64,000 nt of DNA from Vreelandella aquamarina (lineage in GTDB: Bacteria; Pseudomonadota; Gammaproteobacteria; Pseudomonadales; Halomonadaceae). Below the pieces are notes generated by a model. That model did no database searches, was not told where the DNA came from, and saw nothing but the letters and a program-made list of their open reading frames with translations. Shown here in pieces: positions 37,059 through 45,610 of the stretch. Made by a program: the position numbers and the translations under genes. Position 1 is the stretch's first letter. The number at the start of each line of letters is the position of its first letter. The stretch lies in contig NZ_JABYQT010000003.1 of assembly GCF_020075495.1 (NCBI RefSeq), positions 186,001 to 250,000 of the forward strand, in the 5' to 3' direction.

Positions 37059-37478
37059 TCAATCGCGGCAGTAGCCTTCGCCGGGTTGTACGATCAGGCA
37101 GTCTTCCTTGTCTGCCAGCCATTTCAATCCGGTAGCTTCGCCGTCAGCCTTGCGCAGCAGCTGTTCACCATCTTCACGGGTAAAGCGGATGCCCTCGGCC
37201 GTTGCCTGTCCTTCGAAGGTGCCGCGCTGATCGGCGTCCAGGCCGTACTGCATTTCAAGCAGGTAATTGCCCGGCCCAGCGGAATCCTTGTGGCGGATCT
37301 CCAGGACTAACCCTTCCACGCCGACCCATCGGCCAATCCAGTGATCAGTCATCTGATGGGGCGCGCTTTCCTGCGCCGCGGTATCCGGTGCGGGCTCATC
37401 GGAAGCCGTCGTCGTACTTTCCTGGCTACACCCGCTGATCAGTATCGTGGCGCTTAACGCCAAGGCTCTTTTTAACAT
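37059..37478 (-). CDS. Putative lipoprotein, unknown function
   Basis: Protein of 139 aa from ATG 37476-37478. The signal peptide MLKRALALSATILISGC ends in a lipobox (ISGC, Cys17), then a low-complexity Ser/Thr/Glu/Pro linker and a compact domain beginning DHWIGRWVGVEGLVLEI. Three further cysteines would be available for disulfides (one at KEDCLIV, one near the C-terminus at GYCRD). No named family recognised. It lies between convergent rnz-like and co-directional ubiH-like genes. Confidence 0.75.
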   Translation of the reverse strand: MLKRALALSATILISGCSQESTTTASDEPAPDTAAQESAPHQMTDHWIGRWVGVEGLVLEIRHKDSAGPGNYLLEMQYGLDADQRGTFEGQATAEGIRFTREDGEQLLRKADGEATGLKWLADKEDCLIVQPGEGYCRD

Positions 37479-37541
37479 GACGGATACCACCGGCTATCAA
37501 GAGAAGAAGAGGCGGCCAACGGATACCCATTGGCGCACGGT

Positions 37542-38714
37542 TTACCACATCTTGAACGGATTCAGCCCATTGGCCTGCTGCATCATCATGCGCTTGGCAA
37601 ACGGGAAGCGCTCGGCCAGGTGCAGGCTCAAGTCGCCCAATTGACGCAGCGGCTTGGCGCCGGTGAACAGGTGGTGGAAGCTGTCGGTGGCGGCGATCAT
37701 CGCCTGGTTGGCCGCCCGGCGCTGGCACTCGAAGCGCAGCAGGTTAAGGTAATCACCCGGGTCGCGGCCCTTGATGATGATCTCTGCCAGGGTGTCGGCG
37801 TCGTGCAGGCCGATGTTCAGGCCTTGGCCTGCCAGCGGGTGCACCACGTGGGCGGCGTCGCCCATCAGCGCCAGGCGCTTGCCGATGTAGCGTTTGGCAT
37901 GCTGGCGCTTGATGGGAAAACTGGCGTGGGCGACGATTCGGATAAGGTTGCCCAGGCGTTTGGGAAAAGCCGCCTCGATTGCTGCCTTGAGTGCTTCGTC
38001 GTCGAGCTGTTCACGCGCCTGGGTGTTGCTGGTCGTGTCGTACCACACCAGCGAGGCACGATGGCCGGGCAGCGGCAGCATGGCCATCGGGCCGGTAGGT
38101 GTGAACACTTGCCAGCTGACATCCTGCTGGGGCAGCTCGGTCTCCACGTTGATGATCATGGCGCGCTGGTGGTAGTCGTAGCTCGTGGTTCCGATGCCGG
38201 CCAGCTGGCGCAAGGTGGAGCGAGCGCCATCGGCCCCCACCACCAGCCGGGCGCTGAGCGTTCTGCCGTCATCGAGCTCTACTCGGCGGGTTGCATCGGT
38301 GGCGTGCGTGCCCGTCGGCGCGCTCCGGGTGTAGCAGGTCACGCTGGGAAGCTCCTCCAAGCGCTCCCAGAGCGCGTGCTGCAGCGCGCGGTTTTCGATG
38401 AACACGCCAAAGTTATCCATGTCGCTGTCCGCCGCCGAGAACACGCTGTGGCCGGTGCCGTCCTGGTTGGCGACATCGATATGGCGAAACGGGCAGCAGC
38501 GCTCTTCGGGAAGCGTGGTGCCGCTCAGCTTGACGAAGGCCAGCGAGCGGGCATTGAGTGACGAGATGCGCAGGTCATAGTCGCCGCTGGCGGGTTCCGG
38601 CGCGTCGCCGCGTTCGATCAGGCCGATCGAGAAGCCCGCGTTGCCCAGGCGGGCGGCCAGCGCGGCGCCGACCATGCCGCCGCCAACAATGATGATATCG
38701 TGATCCTGCTGCAT
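37542..38714 (-). CDS. UbiH/COQ6-family FAD monooxygenase
   Basis: Aromatic-ring hydroxylase-type flavoprotein of 390 aa, start ATG 38712-38714 with AAGGAG 6 bases upstream. The FAD dinucleotide fold is IIIVGGGMVGAALAARLG. The second FAD motif is LMGDAAHVVHPLAGQGLNIG and the DG motif LVVGADGARSTLRQ. The family includes UbiH, UbiI, UbiF and VisC, which hydroxylate the ubiquinone ring. Which position this one acts on cannot be told; it is not next to other ubi genes. Confidence 0.88.
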   Translation of the reverse strand: MQQDHDIIIVGGGMVGAALAARLGNAGFSIGLIERGDAPEPASGDYDLRISSLNARSLAFVKLSGTTLPEERCCPFRHIDVANQDGTGHSVFSAADSDMDNFGVFIENRALQHALWERLEELPSVTCYTRSAPTGTHATDATRRVELDDGRTLSARLVVGADGARSTLRQLAGIGTTSYDYHQRAMIINVETELPQQDVSWQVFTPTGPMAMLPLPGHRASLVWYDTTSNTQAREQLDDEALKAAIEAAFPKRLGNLIRIVAHASFPIKRQHAKRYIGKRLALMGDAAHVVHPLAGQGLNIGLHDADTLAEIIIKGRDPGDYLNLLRFECQRRAANQAMIAATDSFHHLFTGAKPLRQLGDLSLHLAERFPFAKRMMMQQANGLNPFKMW

Positions 38715-38818
38715 GAGGTGCTCCTTCAATGCGTCGTCGGCACCTATCGGTTCGTTGCATGTGCCTGGAATGTCCTACAGTATCGTCGAGATAGGGGAAA
38801 CTTGCCTAGGGTGAACAA

Positions 38819-39751
38819 TTGACGCAGGCCGTGGAAATGCAAAAAAGGGTGGCCCAGGCGGGCTCGGAACTGGCCCTCTTTATCGAGCAGCATCCAAGGC
38901 TATGGGTGATTACCGGCGCGGGCGTGAGTACCGACAGCGGCATTCCTGACTACCGTGATGAAGCGGGACAGTGGAAGCGGCCGCCGCCGGTGCAGCACGG
39001 CGATTTCATGGCCTCGCCCAGCGTGCGCCAACGCTACTGGGCGCGGGCGCTGGTCGGGTTCCAGGCGCTGCGTGAGGCCCGACCCGGCGGGGCGCACAAG
39101 GCGCTGGCGGCGCTCGAAGCCATGGGGTTTATCGAACGGCTGGTGACTCAGAACGTGGACCGCCTGCACCAGCGCGCAGGCTCGCGCCGGGTGATCGACC
39201 TGCATGGCCGCGCGGATCTGGTAAAGTGCATGAGCTGCGGCTATCAGATGATGCGCCACGCCATGCACAGCGAAATGGCACGCATGAACCCGGCCTTCGC
39301 TGCCCTTGACGCTACCCACGCCCCGGACGGGGATGCCGACCTGGAAACCGATTTCAGTACCTTTCGCGTGTTCGACTGCCCGCGCTGCCACGGCATTCTA
39401 AAGCCCGACGTGGTCTATTACGGCGATGTGGTGCCGGTAGAGCGTCGGCTGGCGGCAGAAGCGGGGCTCAAGAATGCCCAGGCGGTGCTGGCGGTGGGCA
39501 CTTCATTGATGGTGTTCTCGGGCTATCGCTTCTGCCGGGAAGCCCACGCCATGGGCCTGCCCATTGCTTCGCTTTCCCTGGGCGTTACCCGGGCGGATGC
39601 GCTGCTTGCCCACCAGTGGCGAGCACCGCTGACCCCGGTGCTGGCCCATGCCGTGGAGCTGCTTGCAGCCTCTCAGCGCGCCTTGGATACCCAAGGGTTG
39701 TCCGCCAGCCAGAACCGCCAGGGGGCATCGCGGTCTTCGGGTTCGGCATAG
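38819..39751 (+). CDS. NAD-dependent deacetylase, sirtuin class II
   Basis: Sir2-family protein of 310 aa. The NAD motif is GAGVSTDSGIPDYRD, the catalytic histidine lies in RVIDLHGRADLVKC after TQNVDRLHQRAG, and zinc cysteines occur in CMSCGY and CPRCHG. The start is uncertain: TTG 38819 has AGGG 7 bases upstream, and ATG 38837 is the next option. The last 26 codons run antisense into the downstream mpg gene, so its tail is not conserved-looking (SQNRQGASRSSGSA). Confidence 0.9.
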   Translation: MTQAVEMQKRVAQAGSELALFIEQHPRLWVITGAGVSTDSGIPDYRDEAGQWKRPPPVQHGDFMASPSVRQRYWARALVGFQALREARPGGAHKALAALEAMGFIERLVTQNVDRLHQRAGSRRVIDLHGRADLVKCMSCGYQMMRHAMHSEMARMNPAFAALDATHAPDGDADLETDFSTFRVFDCPRCHGILKPDVVYYGDVVPVERRLAAEAGLKNAQAVLAVGTSLMVFSGYRFCREAHAMGLPIASLSLGVTRADALLAHQWRAPLTPVLAHAVELLAASQRALDTQGLSASQNRQGASRSSGSA

Positions 39752-40284
39752 TCGATCCCTACTCGGGGGCCGCTGGCAATCGGCAGATGATGGCGCTCCT
39801 CGCTTACCCATAGTTTCTCGGCGCGGGTCATGTCGTGGCCATAAAGCGCCTTGTCCACGCCAAGCGCGCGGGTGAGCTTGCCGGGCCCGTTGCTCAGCGC
39901 TCTTCCCACCATGCTGCGCCGCTCGCGCATCGCCTCTTCGTTGAGCACGGGCTCTACGGCGCGAATCAGTACCGCGCAAGGCGAGCCTTCCGGCTCGGTC
40001 ACGATATTGAGCAGCCAGTGCATGCCATACACCAGGTACACGTAAGCGTGGCCGGGCTCGCCGAACATCGCCGCCGTGCGCGGCGTCAGCCCGCTGTGGG
40101 CGTGGCAGGCGGAGTCGTGGGCGCCGCAATAGGCTTCGGTTTCCACGATGCGTGCCGCCATCAAGGTGCCGTCCAGTTCGCGTACCAGCCAGCAGCCCAG
40201 CAGGTCGTTGGCAACGGCCAGCGTGTCGCGCCGGTAGAAGTCGCGGGAAAGGGGAGGCAGGGAGCGTTCAGGCAGGGGTGACAT
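39673..40284 (-). CDS. 3-methyladenine DNA glycosylase (AAG/MPG type)
   Basis: Base-excision repair enzyme of 203 aa in the mammalian-type AAG fold. The catalytic glutamate is in RIVETEAYCGAHDSACHA, and the DNA-binding YVYLVYGMHWLLNIV and SNGPGKLTRALG segments are present. It removes alkylated purines. Its 3' end overlaps the sirtuin gene by 79 bases in convergent orientation. Confidence 0.92.
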   Translation of the reverse strand: MSPLPERSLPPLSRDFYRRDTLAVANDLLGCWLVRELDGTLMAARIVETEAYCGAHDSACHAHSGLTPRTAAMFGEPGHAYVYLVYGMHWLLNIVTEPEGSPCAVLIRAVEPVLNEEAMRERRSMVGRALSNGPGKLTRALGVDKALYGHDMTRAEKLWVSEERHHLPIASGPRVGIDYAEPEDRDAPWRFWLADNPWVSKAR

Positions 40285-40356
40285 TATCTCGCCGCATACT
40301 TGAGTGAGCTGCTAGGGTAAGGGGTAGACGCCACCGAATGAAAGAGGAAGATCACC

Positions 40357-41820
40357 ATGCTGACCTTCGAACACGACTACAAGACCCTGCCCGCGCCACT
40401 ATGGGCCGCCTGCCAGCCCACCCCGGTCGATACGCCCACCTTGATTGCCTTCAATCGGGCGCTGGCGGGCACGCTGGGGGCAACGGATATACCCGATGAC
40501 GAGACACTGGCGCAGTGGTTCGGTGGCACTACATTGCCGCCGGGTGCCGACCCGGTAGCGCTGGGTTACGCGGGCCATCAGTTTGGCAACTTTGTGCCGC
40601 AGCTTGGCGATGGCCGGGCGCTGCTGCTGGGCGAAGTGATGGATACGCACGGCCAGCGCCGGGATATTCAGCTCAAGGGCAGCGGGCGCACGCCGTTTTC
40701 ACGCGGCGGCGATGGCCGCTCGCCACTGGGCCCGGTGCTGCGCGAGTATCTGGTAAGCGAGTTCATGGCGGCCATCGGCGTACCCACCACGCGGGCGCTG
40801 GCGGCGGTGGCCAGCGGCGAGCAGGTCCGCCGCCAGCTGCTGGAACCCGGCGCGGTGTTTACCCGCGTGGCCAGCAGCCACGTGCGCGTGGGTACTTTCC
40901 AGTTTGCCGCCGCCAGCGGCAACGAGCAGACCCTCAAGGCGCTGGCCGATTACGTGATCAAGCGCCATTACCCCGAAGCGGCCGAGGCGAAAGACCCTTA
41001 CCTGGCCCTGCTCGACGCCGTGGTGACTCGCCAGGCGGCGCTGATTGCGCGCTGGATGAGCCTAGGCTTCATTCACGGCGTGATGAATACCGACAACACC
41101 AGCGTGGCCGGGGAAACCATCGACTACGGCCCCTGCGCCTTCATGGAGCAGTTCGACCCGCGCAAGGTATTCAGCTCGATTGATCAGGGCGGGCGCTACG
41201 CGTTCGAGAACCAGCCGGGCATCGCCCAGTGGAACCTGGCCCGCTTTGCCGAAACGCTACTGCCGCTGATGCAGGCCGAGGGCGATGAGCTGATTGCCCA
41301 GGCCACCGACGCCATCCGCCGCTTTAGCGACGTGTTCGCTACTGAGCAGCGCCGCCTGCACGCAGACAAGCTGGGCCTTGAAGCGCATAGCGAACAGGCC
41401 CACGACCTGATGGACGGGCTGGAAATCCAGATGCATCAGGGCGAGATGGACATGACCGCCACCTTCGATGCGCTCACCCAGTACGCCGCCTCGCCGGATA
41501 ACGAGCGCTATGCGGCGCTGCTGGCGCTGACCACTCACCCCGAGGAGCTGGCAGCGTGGCTGAAGGCCTGGCAGGTCGTGGTGATGGCGGGCAGGGAGAG
41601 CGAGCGGCTTGACGCCATGCGCCGCGCCAACCCGATCATCATTCCGCGTAACCACCGGGTACAGGAAGCCATCACCGCCGCTTATGATGGCAATTTTGCG
41701 CCGTTTCATACGCTGCTTGACGTCGTGACTCATCCGTTTGATGACTCGACCGAGGCGCGCCGCCTGGCAGCGCCTGCAACCAGCAGCGAACAGGTGTTGA
41801 GGACGTTCTGCGGCACCTGA
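40357..41820 (+). CDS. selO: Protein adenylyltransferase SelO (YdiU)
   Basis: Pseudokinase-fold enzyme that transfers AMP to Ser/Thr/Tyr of target proteins, linked to redox stress. It is 487 aa, full length. Recognisable blocks are YAGHQFGNFVPQLGDGRA, DIQLKGSGRTPFSRGGDGRS, HGVMNTDNTSVAGETIDYGP and the C-terminal CGT. The cysteine three residues from the end corresponds to the selenocysteine/cysteine site of the family. RBS AGGAAGA precedes the ATG. Confidence 0.95.
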   Translation: MLTFEHDYKTLPAPLWAACQPTPVDTPTLIAFNRALAGTLGATDIPDDETLAQWFGGTTLPPGADPVALGYAGHQFGNFVPQLGDGRALLLGEVMDTHGQRRDIQLKGSGRTPFSRGGDGRSPLGPVLREYLVSEFMAAIGVPTTRALAAVASGEQVRRQLLEPGAVFTRVASSHVRVGTFQFAAASGNEQTLKALADYVIKRHYPEAAEAKDPYLALLDAVVTRQAALIARWMSLGFIHGVMNTDNTSVAGETIDYGPCAFMEQFDPRKVFSSIDQGGRYAFENQPGIAQWNLARFAETLLPLMQAEGDELIAQATDAIRRFSDVFATEQRRLHADKLGLEAHSEQAHDLMDGLEIQMHQGEMDMTATFDALTQYAASPDNERYAALLALTTHPEELAAWLKAWQVVVMAGRESERLDAMRRANPIIIPRNHRVQEAITAAYDGNFAPFHTLLDVVTHPFDDSTEARRLAAPATSSEQVLRTFCGT

Positions 41821-41841
41821 ACATGAAATGTCTGTGATAAA

Positions 41842-41857
41842 CTGTGGTTTTTTACAG
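41842..41857 (+). promoter_or_regulatory. LexA (SOS) box before dinB
   Basis: CTGT-N8-ACAG, with central bases GGTTTTTT, matches the gammaproteobacterial LexA operator exactly at its conserved positions. It lies 16 bases before the dinB start codon, so dinB should be SOS-induced. Confidence 0.88.
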
Positions 41858-41873
41858 GTAGGGCAGGTGGCCG

Positions 41874-42920
41874 GTGCGCAAAATCATCCACTGCGACTGT
41901 GACTGCTTTTATGCGGCGGTAGAAATGCGCGATAACCCCGCGCTCAGGGAGATCCCCATCGCCATTGGCGGAAGTGTCGAGCAGCGCGGGGTGGTCGCGA
42001 CCTGCAACTACCCGGCGCGCAAGTTCGGCATCCATTCCGCCATGCCCATGGCCCAGGCGCTCAAGCGCTGCCCGCACCTCACGCTGATTCGCGGCGATAT
42101 GCCGAAATACAAGGACGTGGCTCGTCAGGTGTTTGCCATCTACCGCGAGGTGACCGAGCTTATCGAGCCGCTGTCGCTGGATGAGGCGTTTCTGGATGTC
42201 TCCAATGTCACCCTTCATCAGGGTAGTGCCACGCGCATGGCCCAGATGATCCGTGAGCGCGTCAGCCGCGAAGTGGGCATTACCGTATCCGCCGGGGTCG
42301 CGCCCAACAAGTTTCTGGCCAAGATCGCCAGCGACTGGAACAAGCCCGATGGCCTGTGTGTGATTACCCCGGACGAGGTCGAGCACTTCGTGCAGGCGCT
42401 GCCAGTGAAGAAGATTCACGGCGTGGGACCACGCACCGCCGAAAAGATGGCGCGGCTGGATATTCATACCTGCGCTGATCTACGTACCCGTTCGCTGACC
42501 GAGCTGGTGGAGCACTTTGGCCGCTTTGGCAAACGCCTGCACGAGCTGAGCTTTGGCCACGATGACCGTCCGGTGAAAACCCATCGCGAACGCAAATCGG
42601 TAAGCACTGAGCAGACCTACGCCAAGGATCTACCCTCGCTCGAAGCATGCCGTGCGGAGCTGCCCACGCTTCTCGAAGACCTGGAGCGCCGTTATGCACG
42701 CCTCGACCCACCGCCCGGGGTCAGGGGGCTGATGGTCAAGGTGAAGTTCAACGACTTCACCCAGACCACCGTGGAACACGCCGACCCGGCGCCCAACCTC
42801 GAGCAGTTCGAAACGCTATTGAACGTGGGCTGGGCGCGGGGCGAGCGTCCGGTGCGTCTACTGGGGGTAGGGTATCGCCTGGCAGAAGCCGCGCCGGCCG
42901 AGCAACTGTCGCTGTTTTAG
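41874..42920 (+). CDS. dinB: DNA polymerase IV
   Basis: Y-family translesion polymerase of 348 aa with GTG start at 41874. Catalytic acidic residues are in IIHCDCDCFYAAVE and SLDEAFLDV. The conserved SAGVAPNKFLAKIASDWNKPDG and the helix-hairpin-helix region KKIHGVGPRTAEK follow. The C-terminus LSLF is a beta-clamp binding motif. Control by the LexA box just upstream. Confidence 0.96.
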   Translation: MRKIIHCDCDCFYAAVEMRDNPALREIPIAIGGSVEQRGVVATCNYPARKFGIHSAMPMAQALKRCPHLTLIRGDMPKYKDVARQVFAIYREVTELIEPLSLDEAFLDVSNVTLHQGSATRMAQMIRERVSREVGITVSAGVAPNKFLAKIASDWNKPDGLCVITPDEVEHFVQALPVKKIHGVGPRTAEKMARLDIHTCADLRTRSLTELVEHFGRFGKRLHELSFGHDDRPVKTHRERKSVSTEQTYAKDLPSLEACRAELPTLLEDLERRYARLDPPPGVRGLMVKVKFNDFTQTTVEHADPAPNLEQFETLLNVGWARGERPVRLLGVGYRLAEAAPAEQLSLF

Positions 42921-43060
42921 ATATTTTCGTTAGCCTGTTAATACCTATGTCGATTGACGCACTCACAGGCGGGCGCTAAAACAGACGTATGATAGATCGA
43001 TTACTGCTGGCTCGGCACCTGCAACGGCTGTTGAGGCCAGACGAAAAAAGCAAAGGTTCC

Positions 43061-43111
43061 AGAGCTGCGCCACGACAAGAGCTGCGCCATCACAAGAGCT
43101 GCGCCATGACA
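43061..43111 (+). repeat. Three tandem 17-bp repeats across a start codon
   Basis: Unit AGAGCTGCGCCANNACA occurs three times without gaps (43061-43077, 43078-43094, 43095-43111), with changes only at two or three positions. The third copy contains the ATG (43106-43108) of the hydrolase gene. Copy-number change would alter the leader or, because 17 is not a multiple of three, shift any upstream frame. Confidence 0.85.
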
Positions 43112-43957
43112 TCAGCAACGACACCAACAACGACAACCACCGCTTCGCGCCCTCGGCTGGTATTTGCTCACGCCAACGGGTTCCCCGGCCTGAGCTACAG
43201 GAGCCTGCTGGCGCCGCTGGCCGATACCTTTGAAGTGACTCCCCTGGATCGTCTGGGCCACCATCCCGACTACCCGGTAAACCACAACTGGGCCAATCTG
43301 GTCGATGAGCTGCTGAGCTACCTGCCGGAATCTGATGTGCCGCTGCTGGGGGTTGGTCACTCGCTGGGCGGTACACTGATGGCCATGGCCGCCGACAAGC
43401 AGCCCGAGCGCTTTTGCGGGGTGATCATGCTCGACCCGCCACTGATGCTGGGGCCAGATGCCTGGGCCATGAAGGCTGCCAAGCGGTTCGGTTTCATCGA
43501 CCGCATCACGCCCGCAGGCAAGACCCAAGGCCGGCGCAGTATCTGGCCAAGCCGCGAGGTCATGGCCACCTACTTAAGCCGCCGCGGGCTGTTTCGCCGC
43601 TTTACCCCGGAGGCACTCAACGACTACATTGAAGCAGGCACCCGAGTGTTGGAGGATGGCAGCGCCGAACTCACCTTTGATCCACGTATCGAAGTGGAGA
43701 TTTTCCGCCACCTGCCGGACCACCTCTCCCGCCTGCCCCGCCGGGTAGGCGTGCCGCTCGAGCTGGTGGCCGGGCAGGAATCGCACCTGCTGACCGCCTC
43801 GCGCATCAAGCGGCTACGGCGCAACGGCCTGAAGGTAGAAGAGGTGCCCGGCACGCACATGTTCCCCATGGAGCATCCGGATGAGACCCGCGCCGCCATC
43901 CTGGCCGCCTGGCAGCGCTTGTCGCACGCGTCAGCCAGGCCATCACACACCGCGTAA
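43106..43957 (+). CDS. Alpha/beta hydrolase
   Basis: Serine hydrolase of 283 aa from ATG 43106. An N-terminal Thr-rich stretch leads to the oxyanion region FAHANGFPGLSYR, the nucleophile elbow GVGHSLGG, and the C-terminal histidine in PGTHMFPMEHP. A frame from 42989 extends upstream but through the tandem repeats and looks non-coding. Substrate unknown; family resembles MhpC/esterase-type enzymes. Nine bases separate it from the next small gene, so the two are likely co-transcribed. Confidence 0.88.
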   Translation: MTSATTPTTTTTASRPRLVFAHANGFPGLSYRSLLAPLADTFEVTPLDRLGHHPDYPVNHNWANLVDELLSYLPESDVPLLGVGHSLGGTLMAMAADKQPERFCGVIMLDPPLMLGPDAWAMKAAKRFGFIDRITPAGKTQGRRSIWPSREVMATYLSRRGLFRRFTPEALNDYIEAGTRVLEDGSAELTFDPRIEVEIFRHLPDHLSRLPRRVGVPLELVAGQESHLLTASRIKRLRRNGLKVEEVPGTHMFPMEHPDETRAAILAAWQRLSHASARPSHTA

Positions 43958-43966
43958 GGAGGCGTC

Positions 43967-44218
43967 ATGTACCTTTCCGTACAGCTTAGCTATTACCCGC
44001 TCGCTGATGATTTCAAGCCAGTGGTGAAAGAGGTGGTCAAACGCCTGGAAGCCTCGGGACTCGAAGTCTACCCCAACCGCATGAGCACCCAGGTATTCGG
44101 CGAGTTCGATGCGGTCATGGCCGCACTGGCTGATGTCATGAAGTGGTCCTTCGAAACCCATGGCAAGGCGGTGTTCGTGGCCAACTTTCTGGAAGGCGAC
44201 CGTCGGCCGCGAGGTTGA
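43967..44218 (+). CDS. YkoF/MTH1187-like thiamine-binding-fold protein
   Basis: Small protein of 83 aa with a strong GGAGG ribosome site. The pattern MYLSVQLSYYPL...VVKEVVKRLEASGLEVYPNRMSTQVFGEFDAVMAAL fits the ferredoxin-like YKOF/MTH1187 family, members of which bind thiamine or related compounds. No thiamine genes or TPP riboswitch are nearby, so ligand remains a guess. Co-oriented with the hydrolase. Confidence 0.75.
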   Translation: MYLSVQLSYYPLADDFKPVVKEVVKRLEASGLEVYPNRMSTQVFGEFDAVMAALADVMKWSFETHGKAVFVANFLEGDRRPRG

Positions 44219-44231
44219 TTCTGTTGACTGA

Positions 44232-44257
44232 AAACGCCGCTCGATCGAGCGGCGTTT
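44232..44257. terminator. Palindromic terminator between YkoF-like gene and gabT
   Basis: Perfect 26-bp palindrome (AAACGCCGCTCGA plus complement) with A's before and T's after, located between convergent genes. Likely bidirectional terminator, though the T run is short. Confidence 0.7.
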
Positions 44258-44278
44258 CCTTTGAAAGCCTGGCTGCTT

Positions 44279-45553
44279 CTACACCAGCGACTCCAGGCAG
44301 GATTCAATGATATCCAGCCCTTCGTTGAGCACGCTGTCGTCGATGGTGATGGGCATCAGAAACCGGATGGTGTTGCCGTACATGCCGCAGGAGAGCAGGA
44401 TCAGGCCCTCTTCGCGAGCCTTCTTGCACAGTGCCCCGGCCAGCTCGGCGTTGGGTGTCTTGGCGTGTTTATCCGATACCAGTTCAAAGGCGGCCATGGC
44501 GCCCAGGTGACGGACGTTGTCCACGCACTCGTAGCGTGCCTGCCACTGGTTGAAGCGCTTGGCGAGCTTCTCGCCCAGCTCCACACTCTTTTCCAGAATG
44601 TTCTCTTCTTCGAATACGTCCAGAACCGCCAAGGCAGCAGCGCAGGCGGTGGGGCTGCCGGTGTAGGTGCCGCCCAGCGAATTGGGGCCGGAGGCGTCCA
44701 TCACCTTGTCGGTCCCCACCACCGCGGAGATCGGCATGCCGTCGGCCATGCTCTTGGCCATGGTCATGATGTCGGGCTCGACGCCGCTGTGTTCGATGGC
44801 GAACAGCTTGCCGGTGCGCCCGAAGCCCGACTGCACTTCGTCGATGATCATTAAAATGCCGAGCTCATCGCAGATGGCGCGGATCCTTTCCAGAAAGGAG
44901 GTCGGCGCGGGGTAGAAGCCGCCTTCGCCAAGTACGGGTTCGAGAATGATGGCGGCGGTATTGGTGGGGCCGGCGTCGGTTTTCAGCGCCATCATCAGCC
45001 CGCGAATGGCTTCGTCTTCGCTTACCCCGTGGTAATCCACCGGGTAGGGCGCGCGGAATACGGTGCCGGGCATGGGGCCGAAATCGGTCTGGTAGGGAGC
45101 GACCTTGCCGTTCATCGCCATGGTGAAGAAAGTGCGGCCATGATAGCCGCCATCAAAGCAGATGACGTTGGGGCGCCCGGTGGCGGCGCGGGCGATCTTG
45201 ACCGCGTTTTCCAGCGCCTCGGCACCGGAGTTGGCCAGCATTACCTTGGCATGCCCACGTACCGGCACCAAGTGGCTGAGCTTTTCCGCCACCCGCACGT
45301 AGCCTTCGTAGGGCATCACCGTCTGGCAGGTGTGCATCACCTTGTCGAGCTGCGCCTTGACGGCGGCGACCACCTTGGGGTGGCGATGGCCGATATTGAG
45401 AACGCCAATCCCGCCGGCGAAATCGATGAAGCGGTTGCCGTCAGCATCCCACACCTCGGCGTTTTCGGCATGGTTGGCAAAGGCGGTGGCGGGGCTTGCC
45501 GCACCGTTGGCCACGTATTTACGCTTTAGGGCGTTCAGCTCAGCATTGTTCAT
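44279..45553 (-). CDS. gabT: 4-aminobutyrate / 5-aminovalerate aminotransferase
   Basis: Class III PLP aminotransferase of 424 aa from ATG 45551-45553 (AGGAG upstream). Signatures are FIDFAGGIGVLNIGHRHP, the IIDEVQSGFGRTGKLFA segment and the PLP lysine in MTMAKSMADGMPISAV. GabT and DavT are hard to separate by sequence. The glutarate genes 2-6 kb away make 5-aminovalerate (lysine catabolism) a plausible substrate. No gabD/davD lies beside it. Confidence 0.9.
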   Translation of the reverse strand: MNNAELNALKRKYVANGAASPATAFANHAENAEVWDADGNRFIDFAGGIGVLNIGHRHPKVVAAVKAQLDKVMHTCQTVMPYEGYVRVAEKLSHLVPVRGHAKVMLANSGAEALENAVKIARAATGRPNVICFDGGYHGRTFFTMAMNGKVAPYQTDFGPMPGTVFRAPYPVDYHGVSEDEAIRGLMMALKTDAGPTNTAAIILEPVLGEGGFYPAPTSFLERIRAICDELGILMIIDEVQSGFGRTGKLFAIEHSGVEPDIMTMAKSMADGMPISAVVGTDKVMDASGPNSLGGTYTGSPTACAAALAVLDVFEEENILEKSVELGEKLAKRFNQWQARYECVDNVRHLGAMAAFELVSDKHAKTPNAELAGALCKKAREEGLILLSCGMYGNTIRFLMPITIDDSVLNEGLDIIESCLESLV

Positions 45554-45610
45554 GGCTCGACTTCTCCTGGTAAAGAGTAGTGATGACATCGTGTTTGCCT
45601 GTGCAACCCG

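Noticed and set aside
43061..43111. CRISPR array
   Set aside because: The three 17-bp units are directly adjacent without spacers; no cas genes exist in the window.
43967..44218. TPP riboswitch linked to the thiamine-binding-like protein
   Set aside because: The upstream region is coding sequence of the hydrolase and shows no thi-box pattern.
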